Notes: generated from the letters alone by a model not told the origin. A DNA stretch of 17,922 nt from Methylopumilus sp036567085 (GCA_036567085.1 DATCVG010000062.1:1-17922), one strand, 5' to 3'; numbered from the stretch's first letter, positions 1-7,406 are shown. Numbers and translations: made by a program.

Positions 1-105
1 AAAGAATTATTAAAAGAGCTTGAAGAGATTAATCAATTAGATCGTGGCAAGCACAGCCCAAAATCAAAAGGCTGGCTTGATAAAATGAAAGACTTGTTTG
101 ATTGA
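1..105 (+). CDS. dnaJ: C-terminal end of probable chaperone DnaJ (partial)
   Basis: The window opens inside a plus-strand frame that reads 34 codons and stops with TGA at 103-105. The visible tail is charged and helical (LLKELEEI), followed by GKHSPKSKGWLDKMKDLFD. It closely resembles what I remember of the extreme C-terminus of E. coli DnaJ, where a leucine/glutamate helix is followed by HNSPRSKSFFDGVKKFF. DnaJ is the J-domain co-chaperone that delivers unfolded clients to DnaK and stimulates its ATPase; together they also restrain sigma-32. The J domain and zinc-binding region lie outside the window, so identity rests on this tail alone. Its stop codon directly abuts the stop of the convergent gloA gene, with no base between them. 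Confidence 0.72.
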   Translation, partial: KELLKELEEINQLDRGKHSPKSKGWLDKMKDLFD

Positions 106-495
106 TTAAAAAGTTCCAGCTTGGATTAATTCAATCTTATAGCTATCTGGATCTTCAATAAAAGCAATCACTGTTGAACCATGTTGCATAGGGCCAGCTT
201 CTCGAATCACTTTTCCACCCTTTGTTTTTATGAATTCACAGGCCTTATAAGCATCTTCAACTTCTATTGCAATATGTCCAAAAGCATTACCTTTGTCGTA
301 AGCTGTCACACCCCAATTATATGTAAGCTCAATGACTGCATGATTTTTCTCATCACCAAATCCCACAAAAGCCAATGTAAATTTTCCATCGGGATATTCG
401 TGTCGCCTTAAAAGCTTCATACCTAAAATATTTGTATAGAAATTAAGTGATTTTTCTAGATCAGTAACACGAATCATGGTGTGAAGTACCCGCAT
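106..495 (-). CDS. gloA: Lactoylglutathione lyase (glyoxalase I)
   Basis: A 129-residue single-domain glyoxalase I, which isomerises the hemithioacetal of methylglyoxal and glutathione to S-lactoylglutathione in the cytoplasm. All four metal ligands of the E. coli enzyme are at the same positions: His5, Glu56, His74 and Glu122. The two beta-alpha-beta-beta-beta modules are visible as MIRVTDLEKSLNFYTNILGM (residues 7-26) and HIAIEVEDAYKACEFIK (74-90). The length is typical of the short bacterial, usually nickel-dependent, form. It is the last gene of the minus-strand operon and starts 2 bases after the ferredoxin stop. Its TAA abuts the stop of the convergent DnaJ-like gene, leaving no room for a conventional terminator. 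The start is ATG at 495-493. Confidence 0.95.
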   Translation of the reverse strand: MRVLHTMIRVTDLEKSLNFYTNILGMKLLRRHEYPDGKFTLAFVGFGDEKNHAVIELTYNWGVTAYDKGNAFGHIAIEVEDAYKACEFIKTKGGKVIREAGPMQHGSTVIAFIEDPDSYKIELIQAGTF

Positions 496-497
496 AA

Positions 498-755
498 CTA
501 ACTCACTTTATCTTTTTGTAGTTGATGATACTTTAGCATAAGCGTTGCTTTGGATTCAATAAATTGAGGATGGATTGGAATACAATCTACAGGACACACT
601 TCTTGACATTGCGGCATATCAAAATGTCCTACACATTCTGTACATAATTTAGGATTGATTTCGTAGATCTGAAGGCCTTGATAAATGGCATTGTTTGGAC
701 ATTCAGGTTCACATACATCACAATTAATACATTCATCTGTAATCATTAGTGCCAT
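498..755 (-). CDS. 2[4Fe-4S] ferredoxin, Allochromatium (YfhL-like) type
   Basis: An 85-residue ferredoxin with two [4Fe-4S] clusters, a small cytoplasmic electron carrier whose partner is not evident here. The first cluster motif is Cys9-x2-Cys12-x2-Cys15-x3-Cys19-Pro. The second is the expanded type, Cys38-x2-Cys41-x8-Cys50-x3-Cys54-Pro, with an extra Cys58 in the VCPVDC segment. The loop CVGHFDMPQC and the C-terminal extension after residue 60 are hallmarks of the Allochromatium vinosum ferredoxin family, known for low-potential clusters. In proteobacteria this gene often sits next to coaD, as it does here: it begins 2 bases after the coaD stop. I give no symbol because fdx, fdxA and yfhL are used inconsistently. 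Confidence 0.92.
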   Translation of the reverse strand: MALMITDECINCDVCEPECPNNAIYQGLQIYEINPKLCTECVGHFDMPQCQEVCPVDCIPIHPQFIESKATLMLKYHQLQKDKVS

Positions 756-757
756 GA

Positions 758-1249
758 TTAACGTCCAGTTTCTTTCATAGCTTCTTTCACAACTGGGGAT
801 ACAAATTGTTCTATATTTCCACCTAAAGTAGCAACTTCCCTAACTAAACTTGAAGATAAAAAAGTAAATTGCTCAGAAGGCGTTAGAAAAAGGGTTTCAA
901 CATTTGGATAAAGTTTGCGATTCATACCTGCCAATTGAAATTCATATTCGAAATCTGAAACAGCTCTTAAGCCTCGAATAACTACTTGGGCATTTTGTGC
1001 CTCAACAAAATCCATTAAAAGTCCTTTAAATCCAATCACTTCAATTTCCTTATGGTCTTTGAAAACGGCCTTCACCAAATCCACCCTCTTCTCAAAAGTA
1101 AAGAAACATTGTTTACTTGTATTGCCAGCAACAGCAATAATTACTTTATCAAAAATTTTTGAAGCGCGATGAGCGATATTTTCATGACCTAAGGTAATGG
1201 GATCAAAAGTTCCAGGATAAACAGCTATTGACAAATTAGATTGACTCAT
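758..1249 (-). CDS. coaD: Phosphopantetheine adenylyltransferase
   Basis: This 163-residue enzyme carries out the penultimate step of coenzyme A synthesis, transferring AMP from ATP to 4'-phosphopantetheine to give dephospho-CoA. The nucleotidyltransferase fold signature is YPGTFDPITLGH (residues 11-22), whose TxGH motif binds ATP phosphates. The substrate-binding stretch VIRGLRAVSDFEYE lies at 90-103 and the second nucleotide motif SSSLVRE at 132-138. The length is normal for bacterial CoaD, which is a hexamer in characterised species. The start is ATG at 1249-1247, inside the end of rsmD, so the two genes overlap by 14 bases. The rsmD-coaD pair is common in bacteria. Confidence 0.97.
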   Translation of the reverse strand: MSQSNLSIAVYPGTFDPITLGHENIAHRASKIFDKVIIAVAGNTSKQCFFTFEKRVDLVKAVFKDHKEIEVIGFKGLLMDFVEAQNAQVVIRGLRAVSDFEYEFQLAGMNRKLYPNVETLFLTPSEQFTFLSSSLVREVATLGGNIEQFVSPVVKEAMKETGR

Positions 1250-1811
1250 TATTTTTTAATGTCACAAGATGATAAAAAACATTACCTGCTTTTCTTTTTT
1301 TTAAAACATTAAATTCATTGTGTTCTGTTAAAACAGATTCTGATTCGAAGTATATTAGCCCATCCTTAGTTAAATGGTTAGCTAATTGAGGAAATAATTT
1401 ATCTTCCCAGCCCTCATTAAATGGTGGATCGCAGAAAATAATATCGAATTTAGCATCGCTATTCTTAAGAAATAAAAGTGCGTCCATAAAATGAAGTTGC
1501 GCTTTTTCTGCCTGAAGAAGTTTTTTATTTTTCTGAATCATTTTAAAAACTTGGGGAGATTTTTCAACCATCACTACATTTGAAGCACCTCTTGAAAGAG
1601 ATTCAAAACCAATGATGCCTGATCCCGAGAAGAGATCTAAACAAATCTTACCGGTTAGATCCTGGTCCAGCCAATTAAATAAAGTTTCCCTAACTCTACT
1701 TGGAGTGGGCCTTAATCCTGGGGCATCAACAAAAGAGACATTTTTTCTTTTCCATTGCCCACCAATAATTTTGACTTGATTTTTGACAGTCTTCAAAAGA
1801 CTACTCTGCAC
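1236..1811 (-). CDS. rsmD: 16S rRNA (guanine966-N2)-methyltransferase
   Basis: A 191-residue Rossmann-fold methyltransferase that modifies G966 of 16S rRNA in the assembling 30S subunit using S-adenosylmethionine. The N-terminal RNA-binding signature is IIGGQWK (15-21) followed by RPTPSRVRETLFNWL (34-48). The SAM-binding glycine loop is CLDLFSGSGIIGFES (57-71), and the catalytic base-flipping motif is DPPF (128-131), the usual variant of NPPY. The start is GTG at 1811-1809, and the family signature begins 14 residues later, as expected. It overlaps the stop of the upstream M16 gene by 11 bases and the start of coaD by 14, so translation is probably coupled along this operon. Confidence 0.95.
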   Translation of the reverse strand: MQSSLLKTVKNQVKIIGGQWKRKNVSFVDAPGLRPTPSRVRETLFNWLDQDLTGKICLDLFSGSGIIGFESLSRGASNVVMVEKSPQVFKMIQKNKKLLQAEKAQLHFMDALLFLKNSDAKFDIIFCDPPFNEGWEDKLFPQLANHLTKDGLIYFESESVLTEHNEFNVLKKRKAGNVFYHLVTLKNNESI

Positions 1812-3105
1812 CTACAATAATAGTCGTTAGTTTACTAGGATTAATTTTATTTTTAAATGCCATTTTTATTTCATCAATAGTTACTTTATTAATTTCACTT
1901 ATATAACTGTCAATATATGAAATTGGTAACTTATAAAAAGCAATCATGCTTAGGTAATCAACAATTTTTGCATTGCTATCAAGCCTTAGGGGGAATCCAC
2001 CCACTAAATTTTGTTTAGCAGCAACAAGTTCTTTTTCAGTTGGGCCTTCATCAATAAATTTTTTAATTGTTGAATTCACAATATTAAGTGCTTCATCAGC
2101 TTGCTCCTTTTTGGTTTGCAAGCCAATCTCAAAAGGGCCCTCAACATACAGTGGCATAAAATAACTGTACACACTATAAACTAATCCTTTTTTCTCTCTA
2201 ACCTCTTCAGTAAGCCTTGAAACAAAACCGCCTCCGCCTAGAATATAATTTCCTACATACAAAGGAAAATAATCTTTTTCGCCACGTTTCAAGACTGGCA
2301 TACCCATTAATATATGAGCCTGTTTTGCAGGGTGCTGTATTTTTTTAATTCCTGCATAATTTTGATCTGTCACGGAAGCAATATTGTGTTTAGCATTTCC
2401 TTGAGGCAATCCCTGACTAATAGACTCACTTATTTTTTTTGCTTCATCAGCGTTTACATCGCCCACAATAACGATTGAAGCTTCAGAGGATAAATAATGA
2501 TTTTTATAGAATTGTTTTAAATCAGTTTGATTCAACTTTTGTAAACTATTTATATCTCCAGCCTCATCATGGGCGTAGGGATGGTCTCCGTATAAAGATT
2601 TCATAAATGCCAAATTAGCAATTGTTTCTGGCTGCGTCATAGATTGTTTGATACTTGCAATAATTCTATCTCTTTCCCTATTTAATACTGGAATAGGAAA
2701 ATCAGGCGCATGAATTACGTTTTTAAATAGTGAAAGCGCTTTATCTTTCTGCACAGAGGAACTTAAAGTTCTTAATTTAAAGTACGCTCGATCGAGATCT
2801 ATTGCTCCTCCAATTGCTGCACCAATATCTGAAAATTGATTGGCTAATTTTTCTTCATCTATACCCCCAGCCCCCAAATTCATAAGATGATGAGTTAAAT
2901 TTGCGAGGCCTTCTTTCCCATTAGGATCTTGCGCGCTACCTGCAAAGAAATTTACATTGATATCAAGTATAGGAAGATCGTGATTCTCAACGAAAATAAC
3001 TTTAGTTCCTTCTTTCGTTTCCCATGAATTAATTTTTAACGCAGCATAACTATTTTGTTGAAAACAAACAAATAAGCAAAGAAGTTGAATAATTTTAATG
3101 AACAT
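1801..3105 (-). CDS. M16 peptidase-like protein, catalytically inactive subunit, secreted
   Basis: A 434-residue M16-family protein with an N-terminal signal peptide (hydrophobic residues 4-15, likely cleavage after SYA at 19-21), so it is exported to the periplasm. The zinc-binding HxxEH of active members is replaced by Asn69-Leu-Thr-His72-His73, so it should not bind the catalytic zinc. It keeps the substrate-binding R/Y region in GGGGFVSRL...KKGLVYSVYS (290-314, Arg297 and Tyr310). In heterodimeric M16 peptidases one subunit supplies the zinc site and the other the R/Y pair, and this protein fits the second role. It starts 11 bases inside the end of the active partner gene, which supports a 1:1 complex. 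The natural substrate is unknown. Confidence 0.9.
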   Translation of the reverse strand: MFIKIIQLLCLFVCFQQNSYAALKINSWETKEGTKVIFVENHDLPILDINVNFFAGSAQDPNGKEGLANLTHHLMNLGAGGIDEEKLANQFSDIGAAIGGAIDLDRAYFKLRTLSSSVQKDKALSLFKNVIHAPDFPIPVLNRERDRIIASIKQSMTQPETIANLAFMKSLYGDHPYAHDEAGDINSLQKLNQTDLKQFYKNHYLSSEASIVIVGDVNADEAKKISESISQGLPQGNAKHNIASVTDQNYAGIKKIQHPAKQAHILMGMPVLKRGEKDYFPLYVGNYILGGGGFVSRLTEEVREKKGLVYSVYSYFMPLYVEGPFEIGLQTKKEQADEALNIVNSTIKKFIDEGPTEKELVAAKQNLVGGFPLRLDSNAKIVDYLSMIAFYKLPISYIDSYISEINKVTIDEIKMAFKNKINPSKLTTIIVGAE

Positions 3106-4459
3106 GTGGGCGTCCCTTAGGGCTTAAATTTTCATTCATTGGCTGAGGATCAAGAATAACTACTGATAAGTTATCTCGAGTTAAATATTTTATAGCGACG
3201 TTTTTTATTTGTTCTGAAGTTACGCTATTAATTTTATCGATATATCCATCGCTTAAATGGAACGAATAATCCATTGTTTCGAGCTGTCCGATTTCCATTG
3301 CCATTCCAAACATAGAATCTTTTTGATATACATCACTTGCAATAACGGTTGCCTTCACTCTATCTAATTCTTCTTGAGTAACACCATCTTTTTTAATTTT
3401 TTCAATTTCCTGAAGTAACGCATTTTCTAGATCTTTAATCTTTTTAAAATCATTAGGAGTACCTTCCAATTCAAAGATACTTATTCTTCCTCGAGATAAC
3501 GAATCATAACCAGCGCTTACATTGACAGCCAAATGTTGATTTCTTACAAGATTTTGGTTAAGTCTTGAGGAGCTATTACCAGCGAAGATATTAGATAAAA
3601 CTTCTAACGCATATGGCTCCCAGGAATTTTCATCGCTTCCATTACGACTATTAATAGTTGGCACAGGATAACCCATCAAAAGGTAAGATAATTCACTTGG
3701 CGCTTTTACTATAGATCTTCTCTCTCCATTTTGTTTAGGTTCAATTTGAGGCTTTCTTTCCGGTAATTTTTTTGCAGGAATTTTTTCAAAATATTTTTTT
3801 GCAAGATTAACCACATCGTTAGCGTAAATATCTCCAACCACTACTAAAATAGCATTATTAGGAGCGTACCAAGTTTTATACCACTCTTTTGCATCTTCGA
3901 CTGTCATATTTTCCAAATCATTCATCCAACCAACCACAGGCCTGCTATAGGGATGGGATTTAAAAATAGTGGTTCCAAATTGCTCTTTAACTTGAGACGT
4001 TGGCTTATCTTCAGTTCTCCATCGTCGTTCTTCCATTACCACCTTAATTTCTTTATCAAATTCCTCTTTTGATAAATTAAGGTTTTGCATTCGATCAGCT
4101 TCAAGTTTAAATGAAAGTTCAAGATTTGATTTTTCAAGTTGCTGGAAGTAACAAGTGTAGTCTGCTCCGGTAAATGCATTCTCTTTACCACCTGCTTTGG
4201 CAATAAGCCTAGAAAACTCTCCTGCTTTAATTTTTTTGGTTCCTTTGAACATCATGTGTTCAAGAACGTGGGCTACACCAGTTTTTCCATTCACTTCGTC
4301 TAGGCTGCCTGCACGATACCAAACTTGAGAGACAACCACAGGAGAGCGGTGATCTTCTCTTACAATAATTTTTAATCCGTTAGAAAGGTTAAATTCTGAA
4401 GTTTGTGCTAAAAGTAAACTTGGAAACAACAATAAAATAAGTAAAATATTTTTTAACAA
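3095..4459 (-). CDS. M16 zinc metallopeptidase, active subunit, secreted
   Basis: A 454-residue insulinase/pitrilysin-like (M16) peptidase. An N-terminal signal peptide (LLILLLFPSLLLA, residues 6-18, cleavage probably before Gln19) sends it to the periplasm. The inverted zinc motif is His64-Val-Leu-Glu67-His68. The distal glutamate ligand is expected near Glu143/Glu144 in VVMEERRWR, about 76 residues downstream as in the family. It is first in the operon, followed by its inactive partner, with which it probably forms a clamshell heterodimer. The start is TTG at 4459-4457, because the next in-frame Met is beyond residue 68 inside the active site. An AAGGA lies 9 bases upstream. Substrates are probably short unfolded peptides, by analogy with the family. 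Confidence 0.93.
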   Translation of the reverse strand: MLKNILLILLLFPSLLLAQTSEFNLSNGLKIIVREDHRSPVVVSQVWYRAGSLDEVNGKTGVAHVLEHMMFKGTKKIKAGEFSRLIAKAGGKENAFTGADYTCYFQQLEKSNLELSFKLEADRMQNLNLSKEEFDKEIKVVMEERRWRTEDKPTSQVKEQFGTTIFKSHPYSRPVVGWMNDLENMTVEDAKEWYKTWYAPNNAILVVVGDIYANDVVNLAKKYFEKIPAKKLPERKPQIEPKQNGERRSIVKAPSELSYLLMGYPVPTINSRNGSDENSWEPYALEVLSNIFAGNSSSRLNQNLVRNQHLAVNVSAGYDSLSRGRISIFELEGTPNDFKKIKDLENALLQEIEKIKKDGVTQEELDRVKATVIASDVYQKDSMFGMAMEIGQLETMDYSFHLSDGYIDKINSVTSEQIKNVAIKYLTRDNLSVVILDPQPMNENLSPKGRPHVH

Positions 4460-4468
4460 CGCGGCTCA

Positions 4469-4473
4469 TCCTT
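4469..4473 (-). promoter_or_regulatory. Ribosome binding site for the TTG-started M16 gene
   Basis: Read on the minus strand this is AAGGA, 9 bases before TTG at 4459-4457. It decides the start: the nearby ATG at 4469-4467 is out of frame, and using the TTG keeps the whole signal peptide. Confidence 0.7.
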
Positions 4474-4486
4474 AAGTGAATTAGCT

Positions 4487-4494
4487 ATTATAAT
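4487..4494. promoter_or_regulatory. Overlapping divergent -10 boxes between the M16 operon and ftsY
   Basis: The 93 bases between the two divergent genes contain ATTATAAT. It reads TATAAT on the plus strand (4489-4494), about 58 bases before the ftsY ATG. It also reads TATAAT on the minus strand (4492-4487), about 27 bases before the M16 TTG. Neither direction has a convincing TTGACA-like -35 at 16-18 bases, so this rests on two exact -10 hexamers in an AT-rich background. The rest of the gap (4460-4552) shows only T/A-rich sequence and the M16 ribosome binding site. Confidence 0.4.
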
Positions 4495-4552
4495 GAATAT
4501 CAATATTTCGTAGACTTTTCTTTATCTCATTAAGTTCTTAAAATTTTAAAAA

Positions 4553-5719
4553 ATGTTTGAATTCCTGAAAAAAATTATAAAGAAAGACAGCCCAGAAAAG
4601 AAATCTGCGGCAAAAAAAGAAGTCGCCAAAAAACCACAAAAAAAAGGTCCTTCAGCGTTAAAACAAAAAGTTTCTAAAACCCCACGAATTTCTGAAAAAA
4701 AAGAGGTATTAAAGCCAGAACAACGTTTCGAGCCCGCTCCAAAAGTTGTTGGAAAAAAATCAATTACAACTTCTGAAGAAAAAATAATATCTAAAGAAGA
4801 AAAGAAAAGTGGTTTCTTTGGTTTTGCTGACAAAATAAAAAAAGGTCTTACTAGAACTAGAGAAAAGTTAACCGCCGAGCTTACTACATTATTTACTGGC
4901 AAAAAAATCGATGAGGCTCTCTTTGAAGAGTTAGAAACAATATTACTTACCTCCGATGTAGGCATTTCTGCTACTACTTATCTCTTAGACAGCATTAGAG
5001 CTTCTATAAAAAAGAATAATATAGAAAATGCAGATGAGATTAAGGGTTTACTTAAAGAAAAATTATTAGAATTATTGGCTCCTATCGAAAACCCTTTGAT
5101 ACTAAAAGAAACAAATCCTTATGTCATTATGGTTGTAGGAGTTAATGGTGCAGGCAAAACAACTACTATTGGCAAGCTTACAAAAATTTTCCTTGATGAA
5201 GATAAATCTGTATTAATTGCTGCAGGCGATACTTTTAGGGCAGCCGCTACAGAACAACTGCAAGTATGGGGTCAAAGAAATAATGTTCATGTTGTTTCAC
5301 AAGCTTCGGGTGATCCAGGTGCTGTTATTTTTGATGCTATCAACTCTGCAAAAGCAAAAAATATTGATATCGTGATTGCGGACACAGCCGGTAGATTGCC
5401 TACACAAAAACATTTAATTGATGAAATTACAAAAATTAAACGTGTGATTAACAAATGTCACGCTGAGGCACCTCATGAAATTCTTCTTGTGTTAGATGCA
5501 AATACTGGGCAAAACGCCATCAGTCAGCTTAAGATATTTAATGAGGCTTTAGGCATTACCGGCCTTGCCTTAACTAAGCTTGATGGAACCGCTAAAGGTG
5601 GTGTTATTGCAGCGATTGCTAGAGAACAACCGGTCCCATTAAGGTATATTGGTGTTGGTGAATCTATAGATGATCTAAAAGTTTTTAATGCGCAAGAATA
5701 TGTAGATGCCCTTTTTTAA
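4553..5719 (+). CDS. ftsY: Signal recognition particle receptor FtsY
   Basis: A 388-residue SRP-receptor GTPase that docks SRP-ribosome complexes at the inner membrane for co-translational insertion by SecYEG. Residues 1 to about 88 form the variable A domain. Residues from about 90 form the NG domain, beginning with the helix GFFGFADKIKKGLTRTREKL. GTPase motifs are in order: GVNGAGKT (196-203, P loop), DTFRAAA (226-232), DTAGRLPTQ (277-285), TKLDGTAKGG (341-350) and GVGE...DDL (367-375). The A domain is unusually basic: I count 25 Lys and 2 Arg against 12 Asp/Glu in the first 90 residues, while the E. coli A domain is acidic. The start is ATG at 4553, with no strong Shine-Dalgarno. ftsE follows after 15 bases. 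Confidence 0.97.
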   Translation: MFEFLKKIIKKDSPEKKSAAKKEVAKKPQKKGPSALKQKVSKTPRISEKKEVLKPEQRFEPAPKVVGKKSITTSEEKIISKEEKKSGFFGFADKIKKGLTRTREKLTAELTTLFTGKKIDEALFEELETILLTSDVGISATTYLLDSIRASIKKNNIENADEIKGLLKEKLLELLAPIENPLILKETNPYVIMVVGVNGAGKTTTIGKLTKIFLDEDKSVLIAAGDTFRAAATEQLQVWGQRNNVHVVSQASGDPGAVIFDAINSAKAKNIDIVIADTAGRLPTQKHLIDEITKIKRVINKCHAEAPHEILLVLDANTGQNAISQLKIFNEALGITGLALTKLDGTAKGGVIAAIAREQPVPLRYIGVGESIDDLKVFNAQEYVDALF

Positions 5720-5734
5720 AATCGGTTCTTATTA

Positions 5735-6397
5735 ATGATTAAATTTGATCAAGTCCATAAAAGATACCCCGGGAATTTAGAGGCATTACAAAACATTACT
5801 TTTGAAATTAATGCTGGTGAACTTATTTTTGTAACAGGTCCTTCAGGCGCAGGAAAATCAACATTATTAAAATTAATTACAGCGATTGAACCTCCTACAC
5901 ACGGGACAATTATTTTTGAAAATCAAAATTTAAGTCAAATAAAAAGTGATGCTATCCCTTATATAAGAAGGAAATTTGGGTTAGTTTTTCAAGATCATAA
6001 ACTTCTATATGATCGCAATTGTTATGAAAATATTGCACTTGCTTTGGAGATTAATGAGGTGAGTATAAATGATGTGAGAGGTCGTGTTCGAGCAGCTCTT
6101 GATAAAGTGGGCTTACTTAATCGGGAAAAATCAATGCCTATTAGCTTGTCAGGTGGGGAACAACAGCGTCTGGCAATTGCAAGAGCCATTGCTTGTAGAC
6201 CCGCCATTTTACTTGCAGATGAGCCCACAGGAAATTTAGACAAAAAATATGCAGATGAAATTATGAATCTTTTTTACAGCTTCCAAGAACTGGGTGTGAC
6301 TGTGATTATCGCAACACATGAAATACCAACTACTTCGAAAAAACATAAGCAACTTTATTTGCAAGAAGGCAATCTTATAAAGATTACAGACCAATAG
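5735..6397 (+). CDS. ftsE: Cell division ATP-binding protein FtsE
   Basis: The 220-residue cytoplasmic ATPase of the FtsEX complex, an ABC system that does not transport but signals from the divisome to periplasmic murein hydrolase activators. The full ABC set is present: Walker A GPSGAGKST (35-43), Q-loop Gln86 in VFQDHKLL, signature LSGGEQQR (138-145), Walker B ILLADEP with Glu163, D-loop NLD (167-169) and switch His195. The length matches E. coli FtsE. It lies 15 bases after ftsY, and its TAG is directly followed by the ATG of ftsX, so ftsY-ftsE-ftsX is one transcription unit in the classic proteobacterial order. No clear Shine-Dalgarno precedes the ATG at 5735. Confidence 0.97.
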   Translation: MIKFDQVHKRYPGNLEALQNITFEINAGELIFVTGPSGAGKSTLLKLITAIEPPTHGTIIFENQNLSQIKSDAIPYIRRKFGLVFQDHKLLYDRNCYENIALALEINEVSINDVRGRVRAALDKVGLLNREKSMPISLSGGEQQRLAIARAIACRPAILLADEPTGNLDKKYADEIMNLFYSFQELGVTVIIATHEIPTTSKKHKQLYLQEGNLIKITDQ

Positions 6398-7294
6398 ATG
6401 AATTACTTTGTTTCTCATTATCAAATACTACTAAAAGCGCTTCAGCGCAGTCACGCATCAATGGTTTCTACTCTTATGATGTTCTTGGTTATAGGTGTTA
6501 CATTGATTTTGCCGAGCATATCTTTCCTGGTAGTGCAAAATTTAAAATCGATTTCACAAACTATCCAGCATGAATCTCAAATTACTATTTTTCTTAAAAA
6601 AGATATTTCAGTGGATGCGAAAAATAAAATCGAAAAAGATTTAAAAAGTCGTATTGAAATTAGTAATTTTCACTATGTTAAAAAAGAAGAGGCTTGGTCT
6701 AAACTTCAAAAATCAATGGGCTTTAATGAATCAAATAATGGGCTTTCGGAAAATCCACTCCCTGATGCTTTTTTTATTTCACCCAACACCGTCAATCCAA
6801 ACCAAATTGAGATTTTAAAATCATCTCTGGATAGACTTGAGGGAGTAGACCAAGTGGTTGTTGATACGGGATGGGTTAAAAAATTAAACTCTGTGCTCCA
6901 TTTAGCAAATAAAGCTATTTTTTTAGCATCAATTTTATTAGCTTTTATGCTCACAGTGGTTATTGGCAATACTATTCGTCTTCAGATGACTTCGCACTTC
7001 GAAGAAATTGAATTGAGTAAATTAATTGGTGCTACCAATCAATTCATAAGAAGGCCTTTTTTATACAGCGGGTTTATTTATGGTTTAGGAGGTGGATTAA
7101 CTGCTGCTCTTAGCCTCAAATTGATTGTGATATGCTTAAATCAAACAGTCATTGAAGTTGAGGCCATCTATGGAGCTCAATTCACTATTGTTGATTTAAC
7201 TCCTCTACAGTATTTATCTATTGTTGGTAGCTCAATTCTGATTGCTATTTTGGCATCTTTTATCTCGATTAATCAATCTATTAAAAAACTATAG
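6398..7294 (+). CDS. ftsX: Cell division protein FtsX
   Basis: A 298-residue integral membrane partner of FtsE. Four transmembrane segments are visible at about 23-46, 171-193, 222-246 and 271-291. A periplasmic domain lies between the first two (about 47-170); this is the part that contacts EnvC-type amidase activators in other bacteria. The segment after TM2, RLQMTSHFEEIELSKLIGATNQFIRRPF, carries the coupling-helix pattern that meets FtsE in the MacB/FtsX family. The N-terminal cytoplasmic tail is short, and the protein is shorter than E. coli FtsX. The ATG follows the ftsE stop without a gap, which suggests translational coupling. No envC-like gene is in the window. Confidence 0.95.
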   Translation: MNYFVSHYQILLKALQRSHASMVSTLMMFLVIGVTLILPSISFLVVQNLKSISQTIQHESQITIFLKKDISVDAKNKIEKDLKSRIEISNFHYVKKEEAWSKLQKSMGFNESNNGLSENPLPDAFFISPNTVNPNQIEILKSSLDRLEGVDQVVVDTGWVKKLNSVLHLANKAIFLASILLAFMLTVVIGNTIRLQMTSHFEEIELSKLIGATNQFIRRPFLYSGFIYGLGGGLTAALSLKLIVICLNQTVIEVEAIYGAQFTIVDLTPLQYLSIVGSSILIAILASFISINQSIKKL

Positions 7295-7299
7295 TCTAC

Positions 7300-7325
7300 T
7301 TAACCTATTGTATTTATTAGGTTAA
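7300..7325. repeat. Perfect 8-base inverted repeat after ftsX
   Basis: TTAACCTA at 7300-7307 and TAGGTTAA at 7318-7325 are exact reverse complements, separated by 10 bases. The site begins 6 bases after the ftsX stop and ends 27 bases before the CIRCE element. It could be a weak terminator for ftsYEX, since T-rich sequence follows but no long U run. It could also be an operator near the rpoH promoter. Confidence 0.5.
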
Positions 7326-7351
7326 TTTAAAATTTAAGGAACTTTATAGAA

Positions 7352-7378
7352 CTAGCACTCTCTAATGAAGAGTGCTAA
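7352..7378 (+). promoter_or_regulatory. CIRCE operator (HrcA binding site) upstream of rpoH
   Basis: The left arm CTAGCACTC (7352-7360) and right arm GAGTGCTAA (7370-7378) are separated by exactly 9 bases. The CIRCE consensus is TTAGCACTC-N9-GAGTGCTAA, so 17 of 18 arm positions match and the spacing is right. CIRCE is the operator of the heat-shock repressor HrcA. It lies 43 bases before the rpoH start proposed here, and TATAGA at 7345-7350 just before it could be a weak -10 box. HrcA would therefore repress rpoH at normal temperature. No hrcA gene is in the window. Confidence 0.9.
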
Positions 7379-7406
7379 AATTACGCTTGTTAATGAAGTT
7401 TTTACT

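Noticed and set aside
4600..4840. A-rich repetitive tract as a possible repeat or phase-variable element
   Set aside because: The A runs encode lysine codons in the FtsY A domain, are irregular in spacing, and keep the frame intact.
4546..4965. A 139-residue open frame on the minus strand opposite the start of ftsY
   Set aside because: Its Ser/Phe-rich protein is what the complement of lysine-rich AAA/GAA codons gives. ftsY on the other strand is unambiguous, and the frame has no family resemblance.
6706..6969. Minus-strand frame opposite ftsX
   Set aside because: It is a shadow of the ftsX coding strand without recognisable domains.
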